Shown: positions 16,596 to 25,482 of the stretch, one piece after another
Position numbering within the stretch: position 1 is the stretch's first letter
How the letters are laid out: every line of letters begins with the position of its first letter
NCBI RefSeq assembly: GCF_001999945.1
Contig: NZ_CP019650.1
Span: forward strand, 2,967,001 to 3,031,000
Length of the DNA stretch: 64,000 nucleotides
Direction: 5' to 3'
Origin: Microbulbifer agarilyticus
GTDB taxonomy: Bacteria > Pseudomonadota > Gammaproteobacteria > Pseudomonadales > Cellvibrionaceae
Notes under the pieces: generated by a model
Databases searched by the model: none
The model's input: only the letters and a program-made list of their open reading frames with translations
Told to the model about the DNA's origin: nothing
Translations under genes and position numbers: made by a program

Positions 16596-17261
16596 ATGTC
16601 TGCCGATTCCTCTTCTCCAACGCGCAAGTGCCGCGCCGTAGTCCTTATCTCCGGCAGCGGCAGCAACCTGCAGACGTTCCTCGATGCAGCGGCAAACGCG
16701 GAATGCGAATACGCCGTTGAAGCCGTCATCAGTAACAAAGCCGATGCCTACGGGCTCACCCGCGCGCAAAATGCGGGTGTATCGACCGAGGTTCTGAGCC
16801 ACAAGGACTTCGCCGACCGCGACAGTTTCGACCGGGCCATGGTCAAGCTCATCGACAGCTATGAACCGGACCTGGTCATACTGGCCGGGTTTATGCGCAT
16901 CCTTACCCCGGACTTTGTACGCCACTACAGTGGACGGCTATTGAACATTCATCCATCTTTGCTGCCAAAGTACCAGGGCCTGCACACGCACAAGCGTGCA
17001 CTGGAAGCGGGTGACGATGAACATGGCGCCACCGTGCACTTTGTCACCGAGGAGCTGGATGGTGGCCCGCCTATTTTGCAGGCTGCCGTCCCCATCGAAA
17101 CCGGTGATACGCCAGAGTTGCTTGCACAACGGGTGCTGGTGCAGGAACATAAAATCTACCCGCAGGTGGCCCAGTGGTTTGCCCAAGGGCGTCTTCGCAT
17201 GGTCGGCGACCGCGCCGAATTCGACGGAGAGCTACTACCTCGCAGCGGGTTGCGGTTGTAG
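16596..17261 (+). CDS. purN: phosphoribosylglycinamide formyltransferase
   Basis: 221-residue enzyme that formylates GAR with 10-formyl-tetrahydrofolate, the third step of purine synthesis. Visible are the substrate loop VLISGSGSNLQTFLDA (about residues 17-32), the folate region LAGFMRILTPDFVRHYSGRLLNIHPSLLPKYQG with catalytic Asn/His (NIHPSLLP), and GATVHFVTEELDGGPPI with catalytic Asp. The first ten residues are an unconserved extension. Follows purM by 6 nt. Confidence 0.96.
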   Translation: MSADSSSPTRKCRAVVLISGSGSNLQTFLDAAANAECEYAVEAVISNKADAYGLTRAQNAGVSTEVLSHKDFADRDSFDRAMVKLIDSYEPDLVILAGFMRILTPDFVRHYSGRLLNIHPSLLPKYQGLHTHKRALEAGDDEHGATVHFVTEELDGGPPILQAAVPIETGDTPELLAQRVLVQEHKIYPQVAQWFAQGRLRMVGDRAEFDGELLPRSGLRL

Positions 17262-17331
17262 GGCCGGTACAACTTCCGGTCTGAGACCATCCATATAGAT
17301 GGAAGTCCAATAACAGGCCGGAGGTTATCTC

Positions 17332-18108
17332 TTGAATCGTTGCGCCCGCACTATTGCGTCCACTTCTTTCCTTTTACCTTTTTTCACAACCGTCCTCGCC
17401 TCCTTCCTGCTAGGCAGCCTGGCGAGTGTTGCCGAGACAAGCGCTCAACCTGCAGCGCCCCGCGTCCTACTCCCCTTCACCGCCACCTACGAAGCCAAGT
17501 TCAGCGGTTTTGCCGTCAAGGCGGAGCGCACCCTCAGCGGCAACCCGCAAAGCTGGCGCCTGGATTTTTCCGCACACTCCATGTTCGCGAAAATTGAAGA
17601 GTACTCCCGCTTCGCACAGAAAGGGCTGCGCCTGATCCCGCAACACTACGATTATCAAAAATCCGGCCTCGGCCGCGATCGTCACACCGCGCTCAGTTTT
17701 GAAGATGACGGAAAACGTGTCGTCAATATTTACAACAAGTCCCGCAGCATTGAAAAAGCACCGGAAAATATTCAAGACAAGATAAGTTATCAGATGCAAT
17801 TGGCCATTGACGTTGCCAATGGAAAACAACCATTGAAGTATCTGGTGGCCGACGGAAAAAAAATTCGTGAGTACGAATTTGAAGTGGCGGGCAAGGAAAC
17901 CGTCAAAACACCAATGGGCGAGATTGAAACAATAAAGGTGCAACGCATTCGCGACGAAGGTGCACAGCGCGTCACAAACATATGGTTCGCGCCAGAGTGG
18001 AACTATGCACTCGTAAAACTGATGCAACGCGAAGAAAATGGCAAAAGCTACCAGATCACCCTGACAAAATTACTCATTGATGGAAAAGAAATTTCCATCA
18101 AAAAATAA
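17332..18108 (+). CDS. DUF3108 family exported protein
   Basis: 258-residue protein with an N-terminal signal segment (FLLPFFTTVLASFLLGSLASVAET). The body, from FTATYEAKFSGFAVKAERTLS near residue 48 to ITLTKLLIDGK at the C-terminus, fits DUF3108, a beta-rich periplasmic family of unknown role often found downstream of purN. Start is a TTG at 17332: GGAGG lies 9 nt upstream and no ATG offers a full signal peptide. It probably belongs to the purMN transcription unit; the gap is 70 nt. Confidence 0.82.
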   Translation: MNRCARTIASTSFLLPFFTTVLASFLLGSLASVAETSAQPAAPRVLLPFTATYEAKFSGFAVKAERTLSGNPQSWRLDFSAHSMFAKIEEYSRFAQKGLRLIPQHYDYQKSGLGRDRHTALSFEDDGKRVVNIYNKSRSIEKAPENIQDKISYQMQLAIDVANGKQPLKYLVADGKKIREYEFEVAGKETVKTPMGEIETIKVQRIRDEGAQRVTNIWFAPEWNYALVKLMQREENGKSYQITLTKLLIDGKEISIKK

Positions 18109-18196
18109 TTTTTAAAAATTTCCCACACTCTCCAAAAAAATTACGTCAAAGCGTAGATTTTTCCGCAATTCGTCTCTATAAAGACGCCGCATTTAT

Positions 18197-18236
18197 CTAG
18201 TAGGTAAATTTGACACTGCTAGACTCCATCTACTAG
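18197..18236. promoter_or_regulatory. dyad upstream of the FadL-type gene
   Basis: CTAGTAG at 18197-18203 and its complement CTACTAG at 18230-18236 flank a stretch containing TTGACA (18209-18214). The dyad could be an operator over a -35 element, about 110 nt before the gene. No regulator can be named. Confidence 0.3.
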
Positions 18237-18343
18237 GAACATGTTTGCTGTATGCAAACTTTTTCCGGAATAGATTCTCAGCCAAGTTTCGGAGTGGGCT
18301 TCCACACCAACTGGCATTCTTTTCAGTAATTGAGTGGGACCTC

Positions 18344-19810
18344 ATGAACACTAAAACTCTGCGTAAAGCCGCATTAGCCGCAGCGATCTGTTCCGTAACC
18401 GCCGGTACTTATTCGAGTGGCGCATTTGCAGCTGGTTTCGCCCTCCAGGAATCCAGTACCTCCGGTTTGGGCCGCGCGTTTGCCGCGGAAAATGCCATTG
18501 GTGATAACGCCGCCATTCTCGCTCGCAACCCGGCAGGTTCTGCGCTGTTCAATGAAATGGCTTTCTCCGTAGGCGTGACCTACGTAAACCCGGAAATTGA
18601 TGCCGCGGGCACCACAGACTACTACCTGCTGACCCAGCAAGGCCCGGTGCTGGCCGCGTCTGTATTCGATACAGCAGACGACTACGCCAGCTCCGCATTC
18701 GTACCCAATGCCTACCTGGCGATTCCGGTAGACGACTGCTGGTCATTCGGTATTGCCATGAATACCGACTACGGCCTGGAGACCGATTTTAATTCCAGCT
18801 GGCCGGTAACCCACATCTCCGACAAAACTGAGCTGCTGTCTGTCACCATCGCGCCGTCTGTTGCGTTTGACTTCAACAACCAGTTCAGCATCGGGCTGTC
18901 TGCGAACTTCCTGTATGGCGACGCCACACTGAAGACCAAAGTCCCGAACAACTTCGTACTGGAAGATGCTGCGGAGCAGCTGCTAGGTTTCCCTGTCTCC
19001 AACGCCAAAATCCTCGACGCCGATGGCGATGACTGGTATGTAGGGTGGAGCATCGGCGGTCTGTGGCGCAGTGCAGACGGCCACACCCACGTGGGCGTTT
19101 CCTATCAGTCCGAGCTGCGCCCTGAGATTGATGCAGACGTAAATTCCGATCTGCTGCCTTCCTTTGTCGATGGACGTCCATTTGACAATGAGCGCGCTCG
19201 ACTGACTCTGGACCTTCCCGACACTCTGGAAATCGGCATCTACCACCGCTTCGATGAGCACTGGGGCATCGCCATGGGCGCCCTGTGGACCGACTGGGAC
19301 GACTTCGAGCGCCTGCAAGCCTTCTTCCCGGATCAGCGTATCAACGATGAGCCTGTAGATCGTTACAACCCACTGCTGATCAAAGAAGAAAACTTTCAGA
19401 GCGGCTGGCGCTACAGCCTGGGTGCGGAATACTACCCGTGTGAAGAAATCACCTGGCGCGTGGGCTACGCCTACGACAACGGTGCAGCACGCGATGGTCT
19501 GAACGAAGATGGCCGCATCGAATCCGCTGCTGTGGGCCTGAATGGCGGCTTGGGTCTGCCGGTAACCTGGCGCACCCTGTCCATTCCGGACGCGGATCGT
19601 CAGTGGGTTACCTTCGGCGGCACCTACAAGTTCAACGACCAGCTGAGCGTCGATGGTGGTCTGGCTTACATCTGGGGTGATGACGAGCCCATCCAGGAGT
19701 TCCAGGCTCTGCCGCTGACTCCAGACATCGGTCTCGGCACCTACTTTAACGGTGGCACCACCAACCTGGAAGCCTGGCTGGTAGGTGCATCTCTGAACTA
19801 CAGCTTCTAA
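18344..19810 (+). CDS. FadL/OmpP1-family outer membrane transporter
   Basis: 488-residue outer membrane beta-barrel for long-chain fatty acids or other hydrophobic compounds. Signal peptide MNTKTLRKAALAAAICS.. ends near AFA (residue 27), followed by the FadL plug start FALQESSTSGLGRAFAAENA and the signature ARNPAGSALF (about residues 61-70). The C-terminus ends in Phe (SLNYSF), as barrel proteins need for insertion. Start chosen at the ATG that opens the signal peptide; the frame is open upstream but that part has no signal character. A terminator follows at 19836-19866. Closest relatives likely import fatty acids, but the true substrate is unproven. Confidence 0.9.
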   Translation: MNTKTLRKAALAAAICSVTAGTYSSGAFAAGFALQESSTSGLGRAFAAENAIGDNAAILARNPAGSALFNEMAFSVGVTYVNPEIDAAGTTDYYLLTQQGPVLAASVFDTADDYASSAFVPNAYLAIPVDDCWSFGIAMNTDYGLETDFNSSWPVTHISDKTELLSVTIAPSVAFDFNNQFSIGLSANFLYGDATLKTKVPNNFVLEDAAEQLLGFPVSNAKILDADGDDWYVGWSIGGLWRSADGHTHVGVSYQSELRPEIDADVNSDLLPSFVDGRPFDNERARLTLDLPDTLEIGIYHRFDEHWGIAMGALWTDWDDFERLQAFFPDQRINDEPVDRYNPLLIKEENFQSGWRYSLGAEYYPCEEITWRVGYAYDNGAARDGLNEDGRIESAAVGLNGGLGLPVTWRTLSIPDADRQWVTFGGTYKFNDQLSVDGGLAYIWGDDEPIQEFQALPLTPDIGLGTYFNGGTTNLEAWLVGASLNYSF

Positions 19811-19835
19811 TCCCTCGATTAGTACTGGAACGTTC

Positions 19836-19866
19836 AAAAGGCCGGGTGGCAACACCCGGCCTTTTT
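19836..19866 (+). terminator. intrinsic terminator after FadL-type gene
   Basis: Perfect stem AAAAGGCCGGGTG / CACCCGGCCTTTT around a GCAA loop with trailing T residues, 25 nt past the stop. The A-run on the other side could make it work in both directions. Confidence 0.93.
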
Positions 19867-20275
19867 ATTTCCCGGTCAACCATTCAGACAAAATCTGACG
19901 AGAAATGTACAGTGAGTATGCATTCGCACCAAAACAACCCCACCCGCGCACCGTTTAAGCCTCTCCCCACTCAATAGCCTGCACCAAATCTATCCCCACA
20001 TTCACCACCCTGCACTGAAACGGTCGTCTGAGCCAAACCGGCCAAAGCCCCGATCACACATAACTCCAGGCGCAGTGGCGCAGCATTCCCTTTGCCTGAA
20101 TAGCGTAACAAGCTGGACCGACGGCCCTTTGTCGCCAATTAGTTTTCGCTGCATGCAGTTCAGTAAACCTTATAAAAACAGGGGCTTTGGCGAATGTGAG
20201 TATTTCCTCACCCCATATATACCTCCCCCATAAACCACCAAACTCCCGACTGGGCAAACACATCTCAGAAAAAGT
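19867..20275. other. intergenic stretch upstream of nitrate promoter
   Basis: About 400 bp with no frame I would call a gene; a leftward 97-codon frame at 20054-20347 runs across the promoter and looks random. Binding sites for an NtrC-type activator would be expected here; I see no clear NtrC dyad by eye. Confidence 0.4.
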
Positions 20276-20291
20276 TGGCACGGAGTCTGCA
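20276..20291 (+). promoter_or_regulatory. sigma-54 promoter of nitrate operon
   Basis: TGGCACGGAGTCTGCA matches the -24/-12 consensus (TGGCAC-N5-TTGCA) with one mismatch. The invariant GG (20277-20278) and GC (20289-20290) are exactly 10 nt apart. It points at the nrtA leader and predicts a start near 20302, about 270 nt before the first gene. It implies control by an NtrC-like activator. Confidence 0.82.
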
Positions 20292-20301
20292 ATGGTGAGA
20301 G

Positions 20302-20482
20302 TGAGCGCGTAACAAACCACGCGCACCACAAATGACCGGCCGCTCACAGTCAGCTGCCCGTCGACGAGCTACAAGTAGCTCACAAAAAATTAGTCAGGCA
20401 ACGCACCTAGGTGCTTGTCTTAGAGCAGAGGCGCTCACCGATCCCGTCGAACGTAACGGGCAGTCGGTGAGCGCTTTTTTTT
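20302..20482 (+). promoter_or_regulatory. structured leader with transcription attenuator
   Basis: Leader RNA between the sigma-54 promoter and nrtA. Stem-loops seen in order: GCGCGT/ACGCGC (20315-20334), GAGCTA/TAGCTC (20366-20381) and GCAC/GTGC around CTAG (20403-20414). Then comes a long hairpin starting GCGCTCACCGA (20431) and ending TCGGTGAGCGC, followed by eight T (20475-20482), an intrinsic terminator 88 nt before the first codon. A small alternative hairpin GAGC-AGAGGC-GCTC (20423-20436) has a six-base loop with A at 1 and G at 4, as ANTAR antiterminator targets have. It uses the 5' strand of the terminator, so the two exclude each other. The partner hairpin of an ANTAR target is not clear. 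Confidence 0.6.
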
Positions 20483-20569
20483 GGCCTGAATTGCAGTCAC
20501 CAGATTCACTGGCCGCTCAACATAGAGTTTTACAACTACATCGCTGACAAAACTTGGAGCAAACTAACC

Positions 20570-21946
20570 ATGACCTGGAACAAGCCATTTAAAACTCTTG
20601 CAGCGTCTCTAGCGCTGGCAGTGGGCTTCAGCATTTCGCCCGCTACCGCCGAGGAGCTGGGCTACCCGGAAAAAGAAGAACTGACGTTTGGTTTTATCAA
20701 GCTGACCGATATGGCCCCCATCGCCATCGCTTACGAAAAGGGCTACTTCGAAGATGAAGGCCTTTACGTAACCATCGAAGCGCAGGCCAACTGGAAAGTA
20801 TTGCTGGACGGCGTAATCGATGGACGCCTGGACGGTGCCCACATGCTCGCAGGCCAGCCAATCGCCGCGACCATGGGCTTCGGCACCAAAGCCGAGATCA
20901 TCACTCCCTTCTCCATGGACCTGAACGGTAACGGCATTACCGTTTCCAATGCCATCTGGGAAGAGATGAAGCCAAACATTCCCAAACAGGCGGATGGCAA
21001 GCCGGTACACCCGATCAAGGCAGACGCGCTGAAGCCGGTTGTTGAAAAATACAAAGATGAAGGTAAGCCCTTCAACATGGGTATGGTATTCCCAGTATCC
21101 ACGCACAACTATGAGCTGCGCTATTGGCTCGCCGCTGGCGGTATCCACCCGGGCTACTACGCACCGCATAAAGGCGACATCTCCGGCCAGATTGATGCAG
21201 ACGCCCTTCTGTCCGTAACTCCGCCACCGCAAATGCCAGCCACTCTGGAAGCCGGCACCATCTACGGCTACTGCGTAGGTGAGCCCTGGAACCAGCAGGC
21301 GGTATTTAAAGGCATTGGCGTACCGGTAGTAACCGACTACGAAATCTGGAAGGACAACCCGGAAAAAGTCTTCGGCATCACCAAAGAGTTTGCTGAAAAA
21401 TATCCGAACACCACCGTTCGTGTTACCCGCGCTCTGATTCGTGCCGCTATGTGGCTGGACGAGAACAACAACGCGAACCGCCCGGAAGCGGTGAAGATTC
21501 TCTCCCAGTCTAACTACGTGGGCGCCGACTACGACGTAATTGCCAACAGTATGACCGGTACTTTTGAGTACGAAAAAGGCGACAAGCGCGAAGTACCAGA
21601 CTTCAACGTATTCTTCCGCTACAACGCGACCTACCCCTACTACTCCGACGCTATCTGGTACCTGACTCAGATGCGCCGCTGGGGCCAGATCTCCGAAGAC
21701 AAGCCTGACGACTGGTACAAAGAACTGGCAGCCAAGGTATACCGCCCTGACATTTACCAGGCAGCCGCCAAGTCCCTGATTGAAGAGAAGCTGGCTACTG
21801 CAGCGCAATTCCCAGACTTCGAAACCGAAGATGGCTTCCGCAACCCGCAGACCCACTTCATCGACGGTATCGTCTACAACGGCAAAGAGCCAAATGCTTA
21901 CATCGAGAAATTCGATATTGGCCTGAAGTCCGGACAAAAACTGTAA
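20570..21946 (+). CDS. nrtA: nitrate-type ABC transporter substrate-binding protein
   Basis: 458-residue periplasmic binding protein of the NrtA/CmpA family, which delivers nitrate, nitrite or bicarbonate to an inner-membrane ABC transporter. Signal peptide with cleavage near ATA-EE (residue 27). Family features: [26 protein letters not shown] (about residues 39-64), [25 protein letters not shown] (about 77-101), [18 protein letters not shown] and [17 protein letters not shown]. There is no lipobox. First gene after the attenuator leader; a stable stem-loop lies right after it. Nitrate is favoured over bicarbonate because of the sigma-54 promoter and the P-box protein downstream. Confidence 0.9.
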   Translation: MTWNKPFKTLAASLALAVGFSISPATAEELGYPEKEELTFGFIKLTDMAPIAIAYEKGYFEDEGLYVTIEAQANWKVLLDGVIDGRLDGAHMLAGQPIAATMGFGTKAEIITPFSMDLNGNGITVSNAIWEEMKPNIPKQADGKPVHPIKADALKPVVEKYKDEGKPFNMGMVFPVSTHNYELRYWLAAGGIHPGYYAPHKGDISGQIDADALLSVTPPPQMPATLEAGTIYGYCVGEPWNQQAVFKGIGVPVVTDYEIWKDNPEKVFGITKEFAEKYPNTTVRVTRALIRAAMWLDENNNANRPEAVKILSQSNYVGADYDVIANSMTGTFEYEKGDKREVPDFNVFFRYNATYPYYSDAIWYLTQMRRWGQISEDKPDDWYKELAAKVYRPDIYQAAAKSLIEEKLATAAQFPDFETEDGFRNPQTHFIDGIVYNGKEPNAYIEKFDIGLKSGQKL

Positions 21947-21960
21947 TCAAGCCTCGAAAA

Positions 21961-21987
21961 GCACTGGCCTGTGATACAGGCCAGTGC
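21961..21987 (+). other. intra-operon stem-loop between nrtA and nrtB
   Basis: Perfect 11-bp stem GCACTGGCCTG / CAGGCCAGTGC with loop TGATA, 15 nt after the nrtA stop and with no T-run. Such structures often protect the upstream mRNA, which would give more binding protein than permease. Confidence 0.7.
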
Positions 21988-22054
21988 CCTCCTCAAAACA
22001 ATAATACTTTCAGGCTCATAACTAACGCTCAACTCGTGTGCTGAGGTAACAGGA

Positions 22055-23044
22055 ATGAATACCGCTACTGTAATCGCCACAAAATTCAGCGGCCTAAAGC
22101 TGCCGCAACTGGACGGAACCTTTTTCAGCAATGCCATCCGACTGGTGGCACTGCCCGCCGCAGGCATACTCGCTTTCCTGCTGCTATGGTCCGTCACTGC
22201 ACAGAATATTGATACATCATTGGGTAAGTTTCCCGGTCCCGCTGCAGTCATGGAGCAGTTCAATGCCCTGCATGATGAGCACCAGCGCTCCCGCGAAAAA
22301 GAGCAGGCCTTCTATGAGCGCCAGGAAAAGCGCAATGCGGAACGTGTAGCAAAAGACCCAAACTACCAGCCCAAAATCCGCGCCTACACAGGTAAAGAAA
22401 CCTTCTTGGATCAGATCATTACCAGTCTGGTAACCGTCATGAGCGGCTTCCTGCTGGCAGTAGCTATCGCCATTCCACTGGGTATCACCATTGGTTTGAG
22501 CCAAGCGCTGAACAACGCAATCAATCCGATCATTCAGATCTTCAAGCCGGTATCGCCACTGGCCTGGCTGCCGCTGGTGACCATGGTGGTCTCCGCACTG
22601 TATACGTCGCCAGACCCACTGGTAGCCAAATCGTTTCTGAATTCACTCATCACAGTAACCTTGTGCTGCCTGTGGCCAATGGTTATCAACACCGCGGTCG
22701 GTGTTGCCGGTATTGATAAAGACTTGGTGAATGTGAGTAAAGTACTGCGCCTGCCCGCCCTGCGACACGTGCAAAAAATTGTTCTGCCAGCCTCCGTACC
22801 CATGATCTTTACCGGCATGCGTCTCTCCCTCGGCGTGGCCTGGATGGTACTCATCGCAGCGGAAATGCTGGCACAGAACCCCGGCCTCGGAAAATTCGTA
22901 TGGGACGAGTTCCAGAATGGTAGCTCCGACTCCCTGGCCCGCATCATGGCCGCAGTACTGGTCATCGGCTTGATTGGCTTCCTGCTCGACCGCGGCATGC
23001 TGGCCCTGCAAAAACTGGTTTCCTGGGACAAAACAGCGAACTAA
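22055..23044 (+). CDS. nrtB: nitrate-type ABC transporter permease
   Basis: 329-residue inner-membrane permease of the NrtB/SsuC type. First membrane helix at about residues 30-50 (LVALPAAGILAFLLLWSV), then a charged periplasmic region rich in Glu/Arg/Lys (about 70-115), then the permease core from TSLVTVMSGFLLAVAIAIPLGITIG. The EAA-like cytoplasmic loop is seen around KVLRLPALRHVQKIVLPASVPMIFTGMRLSLGVAW (about 230-265). The charged insert between helix 1 and the core is longer than in E. coli SsuC. It follows nrtA by 108 nt and precedes the ATPase by 41 nt. Confidence 0.92.
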   Translation: MNTATVIATKFSGLKLPQLDGTFFSNAIRLVALPAAGILAFLLLWSVTAQNIDTSLGKFPGPAAVMEQFNALHDEHQRSREKEQAFYERQEKRNAERVAKDPNYQPKIRAYTGKETFLDQIITSLVTVMSGFLLAVAIAIPLGITIGLSQALNNAINPIIQIFKPVSPLAWLPLVTMVVSALYTSPDPLVAKSFLNSLITVTLCCLWPMVINTAVGVAGIDKDLVNVSKVLRLPALRHVQKIVLPASVPMIFTGMRLSLGVAWMVLIAAEMLAQNPGLGKFVWDEFQNGSSDSLARIMAAVLVIGLIGFLLDRGMLALQKLVSWDKTAN

Positions 23045-23085
23045 TCCCGGTACCAGGTGAAACAATTTTTAAGGAGAACGAGACA

Positions 23086-23964
23086 ATGAGCGTACTTCTA
23101 GATATCAGCCATATCGATATGGAATTCCCGACCCCGAATGGTCCCTTCACCGCCTTGCGCGATGTGGACCTGAAGATTTCCCAGGGCGAATTCGTATCGC
23201 TGATCGGCCACTCCGGCTGCGGTAAATCCACCGTCTTGAATGTTGTAGCAGGCCTTTATCAAGCAACCCGTGGCGGCGTTATCCTGAACGGGAAAGAAGT
23301 GACCGAGCCGGGCCCGGAGCGGGCTGTTGTATTCCAGAACCACTCCCTGCTGCCTTGGCTTACCGCGTATGAAAACGTGGAGCTGGCGGTAAAGCAGGTG
23401 TTTGGCAAAAACAAATCCAAAGCCGAAATGCGCGAATGGATCGAACATAACCTCGATCTCGTACACATGAGCCACGCCATGCACAAACGGCCGGACGAGA
23501 TTTCCGGTGGAATGAAGCAGCGTGTCGGTATCGCCCGCGCCCTGGCCATGCAGCCAAAAGTTTTGCTGATGGATGAGCCATTTGGCGCACTGGACGCACT
23601 GACCCGTGCACACATGCAAGACTCACTGATGGAAATTCAGGCAGAACTCAACAATACCGTGATCATGATCACCCATGATGTGGATGAGGCAGTGCTACTT
23701 TCCGATCGCATCGTAATGATGACCAACGGCCCGGCCGCCACCATAGGTGAAATTCTGGAGGTGGATCTGGAACGCCCGCGCCATCGACTGGAACTGGCAG
23801 ATGACCCGCTCTACAACCAATACCGGGCCAAGGTACTGAAGTTCCTGCACGAGCGACACAGTAAACCGGACGTGCCGACCAAGAAGTCTGTACCGGCAAA
23901 ATCAAATACTGCACCAGCGCAAACAGCCGGGGATATCAAAGAAACCGTCGATAACGCGGCCTGA
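23086..23964 (+). CDS. nrtD: nitrate-type ABC transporter ATP-binding protein
   Basis: 292-residue ATPase. Walker A GHSGCGKST (about residues 42-50), Q-loop FQNHSLLPWL, signature SGGMKQRVGIARA (about 142-154), Walker B VLLMDEPFGALD and switch ITHDVDEAVLLSDR. The core is of NrtD length; a 45-residue Lys/Pro/Ala-rich tail replaces the CmpA-like regulatory domain that NrtC carries. AAGGAGAA lies 6-8 nt before the ATG. Forms the transporter with nrtA and nrtB. Confidence 0.92.
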   Translation: MSVLLDISHIDMEFPTPNGPFTALRDVDLKISQGEFVSLIGHSGCGKSTVLNVVAGLYQATRGGVILNGKEVTEPGPERAVVFQNHSLLPWLTAYENVELAVKQVFGKNKSKAEMREWIEHNLDLVHMSHAMHKRPDEISGGMKQRVGIARALAMQPKVLLMDEPFGALDALTRAHMQDSLMEIQAELNNTVIMITHDVDEAVLLSDRIVMMTNGPAATIGEILEVDLERPRHRLELADDPLYNQYRAKVLKFLHERHSKPDVPTKKSVPAKSNTAPAQTAGDIKETVDNAA

Positions 23965-23997
23965 GTCCGCTCGGCAACATTACAGAAGTTTCGCTTT

Positions 23998-24028
23998 CCC
24001 ACTCACACTTTTGCAGTGCGTGAGTGGG
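23998..24028 (+). other. stem-loop between nrtD and the porin gene
   Basis: CCCACTCAC (23998-24006) pairs with GTGAGTGGG (24020-24028), without a following T-run. Probably an mRNA stability or partial termination element inside the operon. Confidence 0.5.
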
Positions 24029-24106
24029 AGCCCAAAAGTTAACACGCGGTAACGTTTCCTCAGGGCAATAACCAAACACTTTTACTCTCCTTGACAGGAA
24101 CACAAT

Positions 24107-25330
24107 ATGAAAAACCAAAAAACTTCCACCCAACCGCTTCTGACCAAAAGCCTGCTGGCCCTGACCATGGGCGCCCTGATCGCCTCACCGGCCTTCTCCC
24201 AGGAAATGACCGAAGAGCAGGCGCCCCAAGTTGCGAGCTTTGCCGACGCACTGGCCCAGGCTGACGTCACTCTGGGCCTGCGCGCGCGCACCGAAATGGT
24301 TGATGTCGACGGCGTCGATTATGACCTCACCAGTGTGCAAACCCGACTGACCTTTTCCTCCGCATCTTACGAGGGTTTCAGCACTCTGATTGAGATGGAT
24401 GATGTAGCCCACATCACCGATTTCGAAGGTGGCGTTGCAGACCCGGAAGGCACCGAGGTGAACCAGGCCTATCTCGCTTATACCACTGGTGCCACCACAG
24501 CGAAGTTTGGTCGCCAGCGTATCTTGCTGGACAACCAGCGTTTTGTTGGTGGTGTAGGCTTCCGTCAGAATGAGCAGACGTACGACGCCTTCAGCGTAAC
24601 CAACACCAGCCTGGAAGACACCACCCTGTTCCTGGCACACGTAAATAACGTGAATCGTATTTTTGGTGAAGACAGCCCGCTCGGCGACCACACCAACAAC
24701 ACCGTCCTGCTGAACGCTAAATATGCAGGCCTTTCCGCTGGCACGCTGAGCGGCTACGCCTACCTAATCGACAATGAAGATGCCACTCACTTTTCTACCG
24801 ACACTTACGGTGTGCGCTTTGCCGGTGGCCAGGGCGGCCTGAAGTACGCGCTGGAGTACGCCATGCAATCCTCCGCAGCGGATAACCCGGCTGACTACGA
24901 CGCGGACTACCTGCTGGCGGAAGGCAGCTACAAAGTAGGTTCTGTAAACATCTCTGGTGGCTACGAAGTACTGGGTGCTGACGGCGCCGACGGCCAGTTC
25001 ATCACCCCTCTGGCCACCCTGCACAAGTTCCAGGGCTGGAATGACAAGCTGCTCGGCGGTGGTACCGGCAACATTGCCGGCGGTGTTGAAGATGTTTATC
25101 TGTCCGTGGGCACCAGCCTGGGCGCTGTGAAACTGGCGTTCAACTACCACCAGCTGAGCTCCAATGATAGCGGCATATCCGGTATGGACAAGCTCGGTAG
25201 CGAAGCTGGCTTCCTGGTTGCAGGCAAACTGGCCGGTGTAAACCTGAGCATGAAGTACAGCAACTACACCGCTGACGACTTCAGCGTAGACACCGACAAA
25301 CTGTGGCTGACCGCTGCAGCTAAATTCTAA
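24107..25330 (+). CDS. alginate-export-type outer membrane porin
   Basis: 407-residue beta-barrel protein. Signal peptide with hydrophobic LLALTMGALIASPAFSQ, cleavage near AFS. The motif KFGRQRILLDNQRFVGGVGFRQNEQTYDAF (about residues 137-166) is typical of the alginate-export (AlgE-like) porin family, and the protein ends in Phe (AAAKF). It follows the ATPase gene by 142 nt, and the nitrate module gives it a likely job: passage of nitrate or nitrite across the outer membrane. It could instead be a general anion porin. Downstream hairpins at 25346-25376 and 25424-25448 mark the end of the unit. Confidence 0.83.
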   Translation: MKNQKTSTQPLLTKSLLALTMGALIASPAFSQEMTEEQAPQVASFADALAQADVTLGLRARTEMVDVDGVDYDLTSVQTRLTFSSASYEGFSTLIEMDDVAHITDFEGGVADPEGTEVNQAYLAYTTGATTAKFGRQRILLDNQRFVGGVGFRQNEQTYDAFSVTNTSLEDTTLFLAHVNNVNRIFGEDSPLGDHTNNTVLLNAKYAGLSAGTLSGYAYLIDNEDATHFSTDTYGVRFAGGQGGLKYALEYAMQSSAADNPADYDADYLLAEGSYKVGSVNISGGYEVLGADGADGQFITPLATLHKFQGWNDKLLGGGTGNIAGGVEDVYLSVGTSLGAVKLAFNYHQLSSNDSGISGMDKLGSEAGFLVAGKLAGVNLSMKYSNYTADDFSVDTDKLWLTAAAKF

Positions 25331-25345
25331 GACGGCCTTTCAGGT

Positions 25346-25376
25346 GGCTCCGTATGCTCAACATGAATGCGGAGCC
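25346..25376 (+). terminator. stem-loop after porin gene
   Basis: GGCTCCG (25346-25352) pairs with CGGAGCC (25370-25376), 15 nt past the porin stop. No strong T-run, so partial termination or RNA protection is likely. Confidence 0.5.
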
Positions 25377-25423
25377 CGCCTTTGATTTGACTATTGGGTT
25401 CATACCCACACGTTGAGCACTTA

Positions 25424-25448
25424 CCCGGCCGCAAGGCCGGGGCTTTTT
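25424..25448 (+). terminator. terminator between porin and P-box protein
   Basis: Stem CCCGGCC / GGCCGGG with loop GCAA, then GCTTTTT. It lies 35 nt before the next start, so the P-box gene is expressed by read-through or from its own promoter. Confidence 0.75.
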
Positions 25449-25482
25449 CTCCCACTCAAACCTCCGTTTCAGGAAAGTGATT

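Noticed and set aside
20054-20347. Leftward 97-codon frame upstream of the nitrate operon
   Set aside because: It covers the sigma-54 promoter, has no ribosome site and no recognisable features.
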